DNA from: Granulosicoccus sp965367215
Lineage (GTDB): Bacteria; Pseudomonadota; Gammaproteobacteria; Granulosicoccales; Granulosicoccaceae
Assembly (NCBI GenBank): GCA_965367215.1
Contig: CBDUIJ010000386.1
Span: 1-5,229, forward strand
Length of the DNA stretch: 5,229 nucleotides
Direction of reading: 5' to 3'
Shown here: piece by piece, positions 1 through 4,632 of the stretch
How the letters are laid out: every line of letters starts with the position of its first letter
Position numbering within the stretch: position 1 is the stretch's first letter
The notes under the pieces: model-generated
What the model was told of the DNA's origin: nothing
Database searches by the model: none
The model's input: only the letters and a program-made list of their open reading frames with translations
Translations under genes and position numbers: made by a program

Positions 1-1
1 G

Positions 2-94
2 CTGACTGCCGAGATTCATCAGCGACTGGTTTGGCAGGGCTTTGGTGCCGATGACAATGCAGCATTGATGCGACAGTTCGATGAGCCTCAGTAG
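2..94 (+). CDS. C-terminal end of a probable 3-hydroxyisobutyrate dehydrogenase-family oxidoreductase (partial)
   Basis: Reading frame 2 is open from the window edge to a TAG at 92-94 and gives 30 residues; the rest of the gene lies outside the window. The tail has an LTAEI start and then a G-F-G-A-D-D-N-A-A-L pattern. This matches the final helix of beta-hydroxyacid dehydrogenases such as GarR, where LTA is followed some 15 residues later by G-x-G-x-x-D-x-x-A-L. Members reduce or oxidise small hydroxyacids with NAD(P). The family call rests on this short tail only, so the substrate cannot be named. It converges on the lipoprotein gene ending at 197, with a strong hairpin between them. Confidence 0.55.
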   Translation: MTAEIHQRLVWQGFGADDNAALMRQFDEPQ

Positions 95-130
95 TGGTAG
101 CGGTTTTACTATGTTGCTTCGAACCAGACG

Positions 131-160
131 GGAGCCGAACTGCTCATGCAGTTCGGCTCC
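131..160. terminator. Perfect 13-bp hairpin between convergent genes, possible bidirectional terminator
   Basis: GGAGCCGAACTGC (131-143) is exactly the reverse complement of 148-160, with a TCAT loop at 144-147. It lies between the stop of the (+) gene at 94 and the stop of the (-) gene at 197, which is where a shared terminator is expected. Neither side is followed by a clear T tract, so it is not a textbook intrinsic terminator. It may instead act as an RNA-stabilising stem or work with Rho. Confidence 0.5.
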
Positions 161-196
161 TCGTCAATTCAGGTCAGGTAAACCGGTTTTCGATTA

Positions 197-1360
197 CTAC
201 AGTTCAGAGAAATCGCAGTAAAAATCGCTTCCCAGGTTCTGAATCAGATAGCGTTCTGGTGTCGCACCACTACCCGTGACTTCCACGTTCCAGAATTGAT
301 CCTCAAGGCTCTTGGAGATCGTGGTTATACCGACAGAATCGATTCCTCGATCATAAGTGAGCGTACCCGCCGTGGCTTCGCACATGGATGATGAATCGAT
401 AACCGATCCGGTGAGCGTGTAGGTGATGCGTACCGTACCGTCAGCGCCGTAACCACTGCGCATTCTTTCGATCACGCCAGTCTGTCTGCGTTGCTGCGTC
501 TCGAGTAGTTGTGTTTCGGTGGTGAAGTCCGTATTCGTGGCAATGCCTGCACTGCTGTCGCTGAATTCATCGGTGCCCATCCACGTGATGACATTGTCGG
601 TGTTGGTTCGTGTGGCCACTCGATTTTCTACATGCACAGTATCGAAGTCCTCACTCGTGGACAGGTCCGAGTAGCTGCCTGTACCTTGCTCATCAATCTC
701 GATCATGACTGATCGGGATTCACCGGGTGTAAACGGGTCGCGAACAAACGGTTGCTCGACTGCACTTTGCTCTGAGTAGGGGCGCTGTTCGGGCAGTATT
801 TCCTCGTAGTAACTCGATATATAACTCAGCGCACCAACGGCTTCCGGAATTGTAAAGTCATGGTATGACTCTCTGACTTCCAGCTGCGTGGCTTCATCCA
901 GTAAGGGGTCTGTGCCGTTGATGAGCTCGTCGATGTTGCTGACGCCATCGCTGTCACTGTCCCAGCGCTCCGTGTCGAACTGATCCCCGGTAATCTGGAA
1001 CGACTGCAAGGCCTCGCTCCCGGTTCTGAAGCTCTCCTCAAAACTGGCCAATGTAAGGTCGCCGTTCCGATCATAAAACGTCACTACCAGAGGGTTTGAT
1101 GTGTCGGCCGGAAAATCGGCACTGGCTGTCCACAGCTCGTCGCCTGTCCATCCTGCTGCAATGTCCTTGTCGCCCCAGACCAGGCGAACCTGTAGTTCCT
1201 CGGAGACGTAGGCCGGGACTTGTATGTCGAAATCGACACGTATCGAGTCTTCTGCCGTGCTGGCTACCGGATCGTTTGAATCGGAACAGGCTGCCAGAAA
1301 AGTTGCACTGACGAGCAGTGCGGTTGACAGTCGAATGGGGGTGGAAAATGACGAGCTCAT
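197..1360 (-). CDS. Putative lipoprotein with a calcium-binding-type Asp-rich repeat, function unknown
   Basis: A 387-residue protein with a lipoprotein signal: Arg10, a hydrophobic stretch at about 11-22 and the lipobox L-A-A-C with the lipidated Cys at 25. The mature start is S-D-S-N-D, acidic and low in complexity, as is usual for outer-membrane lipoproteins with a flexible tether. At 134-146 the motif D-S-D-S-D-G-V-S-N-I-D-E-L is a classic EF-hand-like / thrombospondin type 3 calcium loop; Y-D-R-N-G-D at about 96-101 is a weaker relative. The rest (about 160-387) is rich in Ser, Thr, Asp and Glu and likely beta-structured. Cys327 and Cys383 are the only other cysteines and could pair in the periplasm. 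The ATG at 1360 is preceded by AGGAA about 6-7 bases upstream, which supports this start. I do not recognise the main domain. The gene appears to be transcribed alone, with 281 bp between it and the next (-) gene upstream. Confidence 0.85.
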   Translation of the reverse strand: MSSSFSTPIRLSTALLVSATFLAACSDSNDPVASTAEDSIRVDFDIQVPAYVSEELQVRLVWGDKDIAAGWTGDELWTASADFPADTSNPLVVTFYDRNGDLTLASFEESFRTGSEALQSFQITGDQFDTERWDSDSDGVSNIDELINGTDPLLDEATQLEVRESYHDFTIPEAVGALSYISSYYEEILPEQRPYSEQSAVEQPFVRDPFTPGESRSVMIEIDEQGTGSYSDLSTSEDFDTVHVENRVATRTNTDNVITWMGTDEFSDSSAGIATNTDFTTETQLLETQQRRQTGVIERMRSGYGADGTVRITYTLTGSVIDSSSMCEATAGTLTYDRGIDSVGITTISKSLEDQFWNVEVTGSGATPERYLIQNLGSDFYCDFSEL

Positions 1361-1424
1361 GGTGTGTTCCTGCGTAGACCGCGATCCGAGGTGCCAAAAG
1401 GCGAGTGGGCGGATGAGGCCGCAG

Positions 1425-1430
1425 TGTATA
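1425..1430 (-). promoter_or_regulatory. Possible -10 element for the 197-1360 lipoprotein gene
   Basis: On the (-) strand TATACA lies about 65 bases upstream of the lipoprotein ATG and matches TATAAT at four of six positions. I find no convincing -35 hexamer 16-18 bases further upstream, so this is only a weak candidate. The 281-bp gap does leave room for an independent promoter. Confidence 0.2.
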
Positions 1431-1550
1431 CAGAGTCTTGAGAGTCAGTTGATCTTTTTGATACAAGGATTCTGGTATTAAAACCGATTTGAATGCTGGT
1501 CGGATTTTCTGCTGTGAGCACTGCAAACCCTGCCCACCAGTGGTCGTGAA

Positions 1551-1620
1551 TCAGGCAGCAATGGACGTGGCCGTCATGCTTTGACGCACCGCATTTGCCA
1601 GGCATCGAGCTGCCGGTGGC
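1551..1620 (-). pseudogene. Second copy of the LysR gene 3' end (22 codons plus TGA), remnant or att-like repeat
   Basis: This stretch matches 2276-2345, the end of the complete LysR gene, at 65 of 70 bases without gaps and in the same orientation. In the LysR frame it encodes P-A-A-R-C-L-A-N-A-V-R-Q-S and onward to the same TGA; the intact gene has Q in place of R. Of the four codon differences from P-A-A to the stop, three are synonymous (GCA/GCG, TGC/TGT, ACG/ACT), so the copy may once have been translated. The match begins sharply at the stop codon: 1543-1550 and 2268-2275 are unrelated. On the other side a gapped, fainter similarity may run to about 1654, past the stop codon of the DUF3087 gene. 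No longer LysR frame is present, so this is a fragment. Confidence 0.7.
1551..1620. repeat. Direct repeat, copy 1 (partner 2276-2345)
   Basis: This is one of two 70-bp direct repeats, 93% identical, offset by 725 bp. Together they bracket the DUF3087 gene and its upstream spacer. Recombination between them would remove that gene and leave the LysR gene whole. Confidence 0.9.
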
Positions 1621-1629
1621 CGCGTCAAA
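1580..1629. repeat. 8-bp inverted repeat at the edge of repeat copy 1
   Basis: TTTGACGC (1580-1587) and GCGTCAAA (1622-1629) are exact reverse complements separated by 34 bases. One arm lies inside the 70-bp direct repeat and the other just outside it, downstream of the DUF3087 stop codon. With so long a loop and no T tract it is a weak terminator candidate and may be chance. Confidence 0.25.
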
Positions 1630-1641
1630 CACCGCTGTTGC

Positions 1642-2148
1642 TTAAAACTGGCCAAGCAGATCAGGGTGATAGTCATCGGTAGACACTGTAAGATTCTGCT
1701 CCGCGAGCCTGATATCCAGGAGTCTGGACCTGGACGCCAGACTATCCAGGGTAATCGTGTTGTCATCAAGTTCGTATAGCTGTTTTGATCCCTTGTACAT
1801 GTAGTTCATGATGATCATGGCATCTACATTGTTGTTCTCCATCAACGGTTCGATCTTGTGCTGTTTGCGGACAATCTGATTAAGCTGTTTTTTCAGATTC
1901 CAGACATAGGCCACCTCGTTCATGAACGGGTGATCCTTGAAATGGTAGAGCGCATAAGTAACTATCAGGGCCGCAATCACGACTCCTGCGATGTTCAACA
2001 GGAAATGGGATTCTTCGGGTGTGCTGAACCAGTTGATAAGCAGTGACGAACACACAATCGACACGATCAGCAACTCGGTGACAATGACAGCAAAAAGGAT
2101 CTTGTAGTGCTTGCTGTAGCGTTTTTTGTCTATATCTCTGAGCTTCAT
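1642..2148 (-). CDS. DUF3087 family two-helix inner-membrane protein
   Basis: A 168-residue protein that fits DUF3087 from end to end. It has a short basic N-terminus (K-L-R-D-I-D-K-K-R-Y), two hydrophobic helices at about 17-39 and 50-70, then H-P-F-M-N-E-V-A-Y-V-W-N-L-K-K-Q-L-N (73-90) and L-D-D-N-T-I-T-L (127-134), both family hallmarks. The two helices predict a hairpin in the inner membrane with both ends, including the roughly 95-residue tail, in the cytoplasm. The family has no known function and I know it from Gammaproteobacteria. The ATG at 2148 has only a weak GGA about 8 bases upstream; the conserved K-x-R-x-I-D-K start still argues for it. It lies 127 bp downstream of the LysR gene on the same strand and is bracketed by the two copies of the LysR 3' end, so it may have been inserted there. 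Its stop codon lies at the possible outer edge of the repeat homology. Confidence 0.88.
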   Translation of the reverse strand: MKLRDIDKKRYSKHYKILFAVIVTELLIVSIVCSSLLINWFSTPEESHFLLNIAGVVIAALIVTYALYHFKDHPFMNEVAYVWNLKKQLNQIVRKQHKIEPLMENNNVDAMIIMNYMYKGSKQLYELDDNTITLDSLASRSRLLDIRLAEQNLTVSTDDYHPDLLGQF

Positions 2149-2222
2149 TCAAAATCCGTATTCCATGAATATTTCATACTGAACTGGAGGCTGTGGGTAC
2201 CGCGCATCACCAACCTTGTCTG

Positions 2223-2266
2223 AGGCTGAAACTACAAGTCGGAAACGACGAGACTTCAGTAAGCCT
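2223..2266. terminator. Imperfect stem-loop downstream of the LysR gene
   Basis: AGGCT (2223-2227) pairs with AGCCT (2262-2266), and inside it AAGTC (2236-2240) pairs with GACTT (2252-2256), separated by internal loops. It begins 10 bases after the LysR stop. No T tract follows on the (-) strand, so efficient intrinsic termination is doubtful and read-through into the DUF3087 gene is possible. Confidence 0.25.
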
Positions 2267-2275
2267 GTGCTCGCA

Positions 2276-2345
2276 TCAGGCAGCAATGGACGTGGCAGTC
2301 ATGCTTTGACGCACCGCATTTGCCAGACATTGAGCCGCCGGTGAC
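2276..2345. repeat. Direct repeat, copy 2 (3' end of the intact LysR gene)
   Basis: This is the partner of 1551-1620. It contains the last 22 codons and the TGA of the LysR gene in their native place, so this copy is the functional one. Confidence 0.9.
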
Positions 2346-3142
2346 ATGTCTCCGCTGCTCAAGACCAGGCCGATTTGTGTGTGTGGCAATTCGGGAAAAC
2401 CGTCTGCCGGCTGCAGTATGCGCAGCTGCGGCGGGACCGAGGTTCGGGACATCACTGATACGGCGAGGCCCGCTTCGATGATGGCCACGATGCCCGCGAT
2501 ATTGAATGTGGAGTAGCCGACGCGATACAGTCGATTTTCTTCGTTCAATACTTTTTGAGCCCATCGTCCCCAGAGGCAGTTGCTCTCTATGGCCAATGGC
2601 AGTGGCGATACCTCATGGGTAGAGTGGTTGCGTGACGTTACCCAGACAAGCGGGTCGCTGGTCAGAATCTCGTAGTCCGTATCACCATGAAGAACGTTGA
2701 CCAGTGAGAAGTCCAGATCGCCCCCTTTGGTGGATTCGATCAGTTTTGTGCTGGGTTGCGAATCCAGTCGAATGAACACATTGGGAAACGACTTGGCGAA
2801 GCTTGCAAATATGGCGGGCATGAAACTCAGAACATAGTCGTCGCAAACGCCGATACGCACCTCTCCCTGTATTTCCGGGCTGCGAAACGTCGCCAGCGCT
2901 TCCTGTTGCAGGCTCAGAATTCGGCGTGCATAGAGCAGCAGATTCTGCCCGTGCAGTGTCAGTACGGACCGTCGTCCGTGTTTTTCGAACAGCGGTTGCT
3001 CCACGATTTCTTCCAGCCGCTTCATCTGCATGCTGACCGCTGATTGCGTGCGGTGCACATTTTTGGCTGCCGCCTTGAAGCTGCCACTGTCAACGATGGC
3101 AACCAGGGTTTGCAGCAGCTCGGTATCCAGATTCATTTGCAT
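2276..3142 (-). CDS. LysR-type transcriptional regulator, LrhA/HexA-like
   Basis: A 288-residue protein of normal LysR length. The N-terminal winged helix-turn-helix spans about 4-63: N-L-D-T-E-L-L-Q-T-L-V, then G-S-F-K-A-A-A (20-26), the recognition segment R-T-Q-S-A-V-S-M-Q-M-K-R-L-E (31-44) and L-F-E-K-H-G-R-R-S-V-L-T (51-62). A linker helix and a substrate-binding domain (about 93-288) follow. The N-L-D-x-x-L-L start, C/H-R-T-Q-S-A-V-S, and L-Q-P-A-D-G-F-P-E-L-P near the end resemble LrhA/HexA, so I place it in that branch without claiming orthology. It is divergent from the peptide / DUF1127 / hydrolase operon, the usual place for a LysR activator or repressor of its neighbour. The first ATG (3142) and the in-frame ATG two codons later (3136) are equally possible; neither has a visible Shine-Dalgarno sequence. 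Its last 22 codons are duplicated at 1551-1620. Confidence 0.93.
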   Translation of the reverse strand: MQMNLDTELLQTLVAIVDSGSFKAAAKNVHRTQSAVSMQMKRLEEIVEQPLFEKHGRRSVLTLHGQNLLLYARRILSLQQEALATFRSPEIQGEVRIGVCDDYVLSFMPAIFASFAKSFPNVFIRLDSQPSTKLIESTKGGDLDFSLVNVLHGDTDYEILTSDPLVWVTSRNHSTHEVSPLPLAIESNCLWGRWAQKVLNEENRLYRVGYSTFNIAGIVAIIEAGLAVSVMSRTSVPPQLRILQPADGFPELPHTQIGLVLSSGDMSPAAQCLANAVRQSMTATSIAA

Positions 3143-3150
3143 TTGTAAGC

Positions 3151-3165
3151 ATCAGCAAGATTGAT
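3151..3165. promoter_or_regulatory. Candidate LysR binding site (ATC-N9-GAT, T-N11-A dyad)
   Basis: ATCAGCAAGATTGAT has ATCA and TGAT arms separated by 7 bases. It fits the general LysR box T-N11-A (T3152, A3164) and the ATC-N9-GAT form known from NodD. It starts 8 bases upstream of the LysR ATG at 3142 and about 20 bases upstream of the candidate (+) promoter, so one bound regulator could control both directions. Such a short motif can arise by chance; the position is the stronger argument. Confidence 0.4.
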
Positions 3166-3172
3166 GTATGGC

Positions 3173-3200
3173 TTAAATACTATTCGTTTGATTGATTTAA
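3173..3200. promoter_or_regulatory. Inverted repeat TTAAAT-N16-ATTTAA in the divergent spacer
   Basis: TTAAAT (3173-3178) and ATTTAA (3195-3200) are exact reverse complements in the most AT-rich part of the spacer. The arms coincide with parts of the proposed promoters on both strands. This may be a second operator contact of the LysR protein or simply promoter sequence. Confidence 0.3.
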
Positions 3201-3201
3201 T
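3173..3201 (+). promoter_or_regulatory. Candidate promoter for the peptide / DUF1127 / hydrolase operon
   Basis: TTTAAT (3196-3201) matches the sigma70 -10 consensus at five of six positions. Seventeen bases upstream TTAAAT (3173-3178) is a poor -35, with three of six matches. A good -10 with a weak -35 is typical of promoters that need an activator, and the candidate LysR dyad lies just upstream. Transcription would start near 3208, about 40 bases before the first ATG. Confidence 0.35.
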
Positions 3202-3205
3202 GCAA
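3177..3205 (-). promoter_or_regulatory. Candidate promoter for the LysR gene
   Basis: On the (-) strand TTGCAT (3205-3200) and TAGTAT (3182-3177) are separated by 17 bases and match the -35 and -10 consensus at three and four of six positions. It overlaps the proposed (+) promoter almost completely, so the two could exclude each other. The hexamers are weak and the call is tentative. Confidence 0.3.
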
Positions 3206-3246
3206 CGGCCGATTATTCCCCCAAGCCAATGAGAAGGGGAAACATG

Positions 3247-3486
3247 ATGTACGCAATTCAAGATTCAGCACGACACGGAAAATTGACACTCACCATACTG
3301 GCGCTTGCTGCCGGGATCAGCGCATGGGCCGTTCTCGGTCCTGTCTCCGGAGTGTCCGCTGTCAGCGGTTCGTCAGCCACCGAATGCCTTGATGCCGCCG
3401 ATGTGCTGGCGGCACAGGATCGTAGCCGCAACGGTGTGTCGCTGACGTGTAATCAAGCGATGCTGTCAACGGAGGCCGCCCGATGA
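3247..3486 (+). CDS. Small exported or membrane-anchored peptide with two cysteines, unknown family
   Basis: A 79-residue product. There are ATGs at 3229, 3244 and 3247. AAGGGGA at 3234-3240 is the only Shine-Dalgarno-like sequence; it excludes 3229 and gives the best spacing to 3247 (3244 would add one Met). The N-terminus has a basic region ending in R-H-G-K and a hydrophobic segment at about 13-31, followed by G-V-S-A at 35-38. This fits either a signal peptide cut after Ala38 or a single membrane anchor. The short mature part (about 41 residues) holds Cys47 and Cys68, which could form a disulfide outside the cytoplasm. I recognise no family. The TGA at 3484-3486 overlaps the ATG of the DUF1127 gene, so the two are co-transcribed and probably translationally coupled. 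It is the first gene after the divergent LysR control region. Confidence 0.6.
   Translation: MYAIQDSARHGKLTLTILALAAGISAWAVLGPVSGVSAVSGSSATECLDAADVLAAQDRSRNGVSLTCNQAMLSTEAAR
3471..3475 (+). promoter_or_regulatory. Strong ribosome binding site for the DUF1127 gene
   Basis: GGAGG lies 7 bases before the ATG at 3483, within the coding sequence of the preceding peptide gene. It fixes the start of the DUF1127 protein at the ATGA overlap and so supports its unusual N-terminal extension. Confidence 0.75.
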
Positions 3487-3734
3487 GCCGCGCTGCAGAT
3501 GACCTGACTGGGGTCGGATGCTTACAGGAGCGTCCTTCTTGCCTGACGACTTCAGAGGGCAAGAAGTTGGAGAACAAGTCATTTTTTCAAACCGTCAGTC
3601 TATGGTTGGAAAGGTCTCGACAGCGAAGTGAGTTGCGCGAACTGATCGAATCGCCGGAAGACACGTTCAAGGATATCGGGATATCCCGGTACGATGTGCA
3701 GCGCGAAGAGCGCAAGCCGTTCTGGCGTCGATGA
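3483..3734 (+). CDS. DUF1127 domain protein with an N-terminal extension
   Basis: An 83-residue protein. The C-terminal half (about 38-82) is a DUF1127 domain: V-S-L-W-L-E-R-S-R-Q-R-S-E-L-R-E-L (38-54), then D-I-G-I-S-R-Y-D-V (64-72) and the K-P-F-W-R ending (78-82). DUF1127 proteins (YjiS-like) are small, basic and arginine-rich; some alphaproteobacterial members have been linked to RNA and phosphate-related regulation, but no general role is established. The first 35 residues are not part of the domain and contain Cys13 and Cys20. The start is secured by GGAGG 7 bases upstream and an ATGA overlap with the peptide gene. No signal peptide is evident, so it is probably cytoplasmic. Its TGA overlaps an ATG at 3731 in the hydrolase frame, though that is probably not the hydrolase start. 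Confidence 0.85.
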   Translation: MSRAADDLTGVGCLQERPSCLTTSEGKKLENKSFFQTVSLWLERSRQRSELRELIESPEDTFKDIGISRYDVQREERKPFWRR

Positions 3735-3788
3735 CGGCCAGCGAGGAGCCGGTGTGTGTCAAGCTCCGCCCTGCAGACAGTTTTCAAC

Positions 3789-3795
3789 GGGGGAG
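3789..3795 (+). promoter_or_regulatory. Ribosome binding site that decides the hydrolase start
   Basis: GGGGGAG lies 7 bases before the ATG at 3803. This favours 3803 over the in-frame ATG at 3731, which would add 24 residues before the conserved first strand of the isochorismatase fold. Confidence 0.65.
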
Positions 3796-3802
3796 CAAGA
3801 CA

Positions 3803-4375
3803 ATGAAGATTTCAATGGCGACGACGGCCTTGCTGCTTATCGATGTCCAAATGGCATTTGTACATCGGGACAAGGCCGGAGTTGCCCGCAGCACACCATG
3901 CGCGGAGGACAACATCGCTCGATTGCTCACGAAGTTCAGAGAAGAGCAGGGGTCTGTCATTCACGTGCACCACCATTCGCAGGAGGAACAATCGGCTTTT
4001 CGAGCTGACCAACCCGGTTCATGTGTTCAGGAATTTGCAGCACCAATCGGTGATGAGCCTGTATACATCAAACACGTGAATAGTGCTTTTATCGGTACGA
4101 CGCTGGAAGCCGATCTTCGGCAAGGTGCCCTGACACAACTTGTATTGTGTGGGGGGACGGCCAACCATTGTGTGGAGACGACTTGCCGAATGGCAGGCAA
4201 TCTCGGGTTTGAGGTGTACTACGTATCAGATGCCGTCTGGGCCTACGGTGGTGTCGGTCCAGACGGGAAGATTCATACGCCGGAGGAGGTGTTGTCCATG
4301 TCACTTTTCAACCTGGAAGGAGAGTTTGCCAGTATTCGAACAACAGATCAGGTCATGACTGGTCTTCGGAAATGA
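3803..4375 (+). CDS. Isochorismatase-like cysteine hydrolase
   Basis: A 190-residue protein covering the whole isochorismatase-like fold. The first strand T-A-L-L-L-I-D-V-Q (8-16) carries the catalytic Asp14, Y-I-K-H-V-N-S-A-F (88-96) the catalytic Lys90, and G-G-T-A-N-H-C-V-E-T-T (117-127) the nucleophile Cys123. R-M-A-G-N-L-G-F and the later L-F-N-L-E-G-E-F-A are typical of the uncharacterised cysteine hydrolase subgroup. The intact triad argues for an active enzyme that cleaves an amide or vinyl-ether type bond in the cytoplasm; the substrate is not predictable, and nothing nearby suggests siderophore synthesis or NAD salvage. The start at 3803 is chosen for its strong ribosome site and because the fold begins at once; an ATGA-coupled start at 3731 (214 residues) is the alternative. 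It follows the DUF1127 gene by 68 bp and is the likely last gene of the operon facing the LysR regulator. Confidence 0.92.
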   Translation: MKISMATTALLLIDVQMAFVHRDKAGVARSTPCAEDNIARLLTKFREEQGSVIHVHHHSQEEQSAFRADQPGSCVQEFAAPIGDEPVYIKHVNSAFIGTTLEADLRQGALTQLVLCGGTANHCVETTCRMAGNLGFEVYYVSDAVWAYGGVGPDGKIHTPEEVLSMSLFNLEGEFASIRTTDQVMTGLRK

Positions 4376-4441
4376 CACGGTGGCGTTTCGGGCGAGTTGG
4401 CAGGGCCAAGTTCAAAGGCGTTTCAATGGATATCTCCGTGT

Positions 4442-4461
4442 AGACCTGCTTATCCAGGTCT
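4442..4461. terminator. 7-bp hairpin downstream of the hydrolase gene
   Basis: AGACCTG (4442-4448) and CAGGTCT (4455-4461) are exact reverse complements with a 6-base loop, 66 bases after the hydrolase stop. No T tract follows, so it is only a weak terminator candidate for the operon. Confidence 0.25.
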
Positions 4462-4501
4462 CCATGGCGGCACCTGTGCGCGTGGCAGGCGATATAAGTC
4501 A

Positions 4502-4627
4502 ATGGACCCGATTTTATGGTCTGTCAAGTGGCTACATGAGCCCTGGTATCTCAACCTTGCAGCAGATGAAATTCATACTATTCTCAAGGTCACAGAAACA
4601 AATCCAGATTTTCACCAGGAGCCCTGA
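4502..4627 (+). other. Doubtful 41-codon ORF in the 257-bp gap
   Basis: The gap 4376-4632 holds no gene I can firmly support. An ORF starting with ATG at 4502 encodes 41 residues, beginning M-D-P-I-L-W-S-V-K-W-L and ending N-P-D-F-H-Q-E-P. The composition looks protein-like (Trp, Tyr and Asn, few Arg), unlike the 35 residues upstream in the same frame. It has no good Shine-Dalgarno sequence, only an AGG about 13 bases upstream. Its TGA ends 5 bases before the GTG start of the next gene, a spacing that would suit coupling. It could be a tiny leader ORF, a gene remnant or chance. Confidence 0.2.
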
Positions 4628-4632
4628 CAGCA

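Noticed and set aside
1071..1526. Long ORF (151 codons) on the (-) strand overlapping the start of the lipoprotein gene
   Set aside because: It is out of frame with a well-supported lipoprotein that has a lipobox and ribosome site, and its product is Arg/His/Pro-rich as expected of a shadow frame.
1529..1559. CTGCC...GGCAG arms as a terminator after the DUF3087 gene
   Set aside because: Only 5 bp of pairing with a long loop and no T tract; too weak to annotate.
1551..2345. Insertion sequence or transposon flanked by the 70-bp repeats
   Set aside because: The repeats are direct, are coding sequence of the LysR gene, and enclose no transposase. The enclosed DUF3087 protein is not a recombinase.
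3694..4008. 104-codon ORF on the (+) strand over the start of the hydrolase gene
   Set aside because: It lies in another frame of the hydrolase, whose catalytic Asp and first strand are clear there. The product has low-complexity Arg/Gly/Cys composition.
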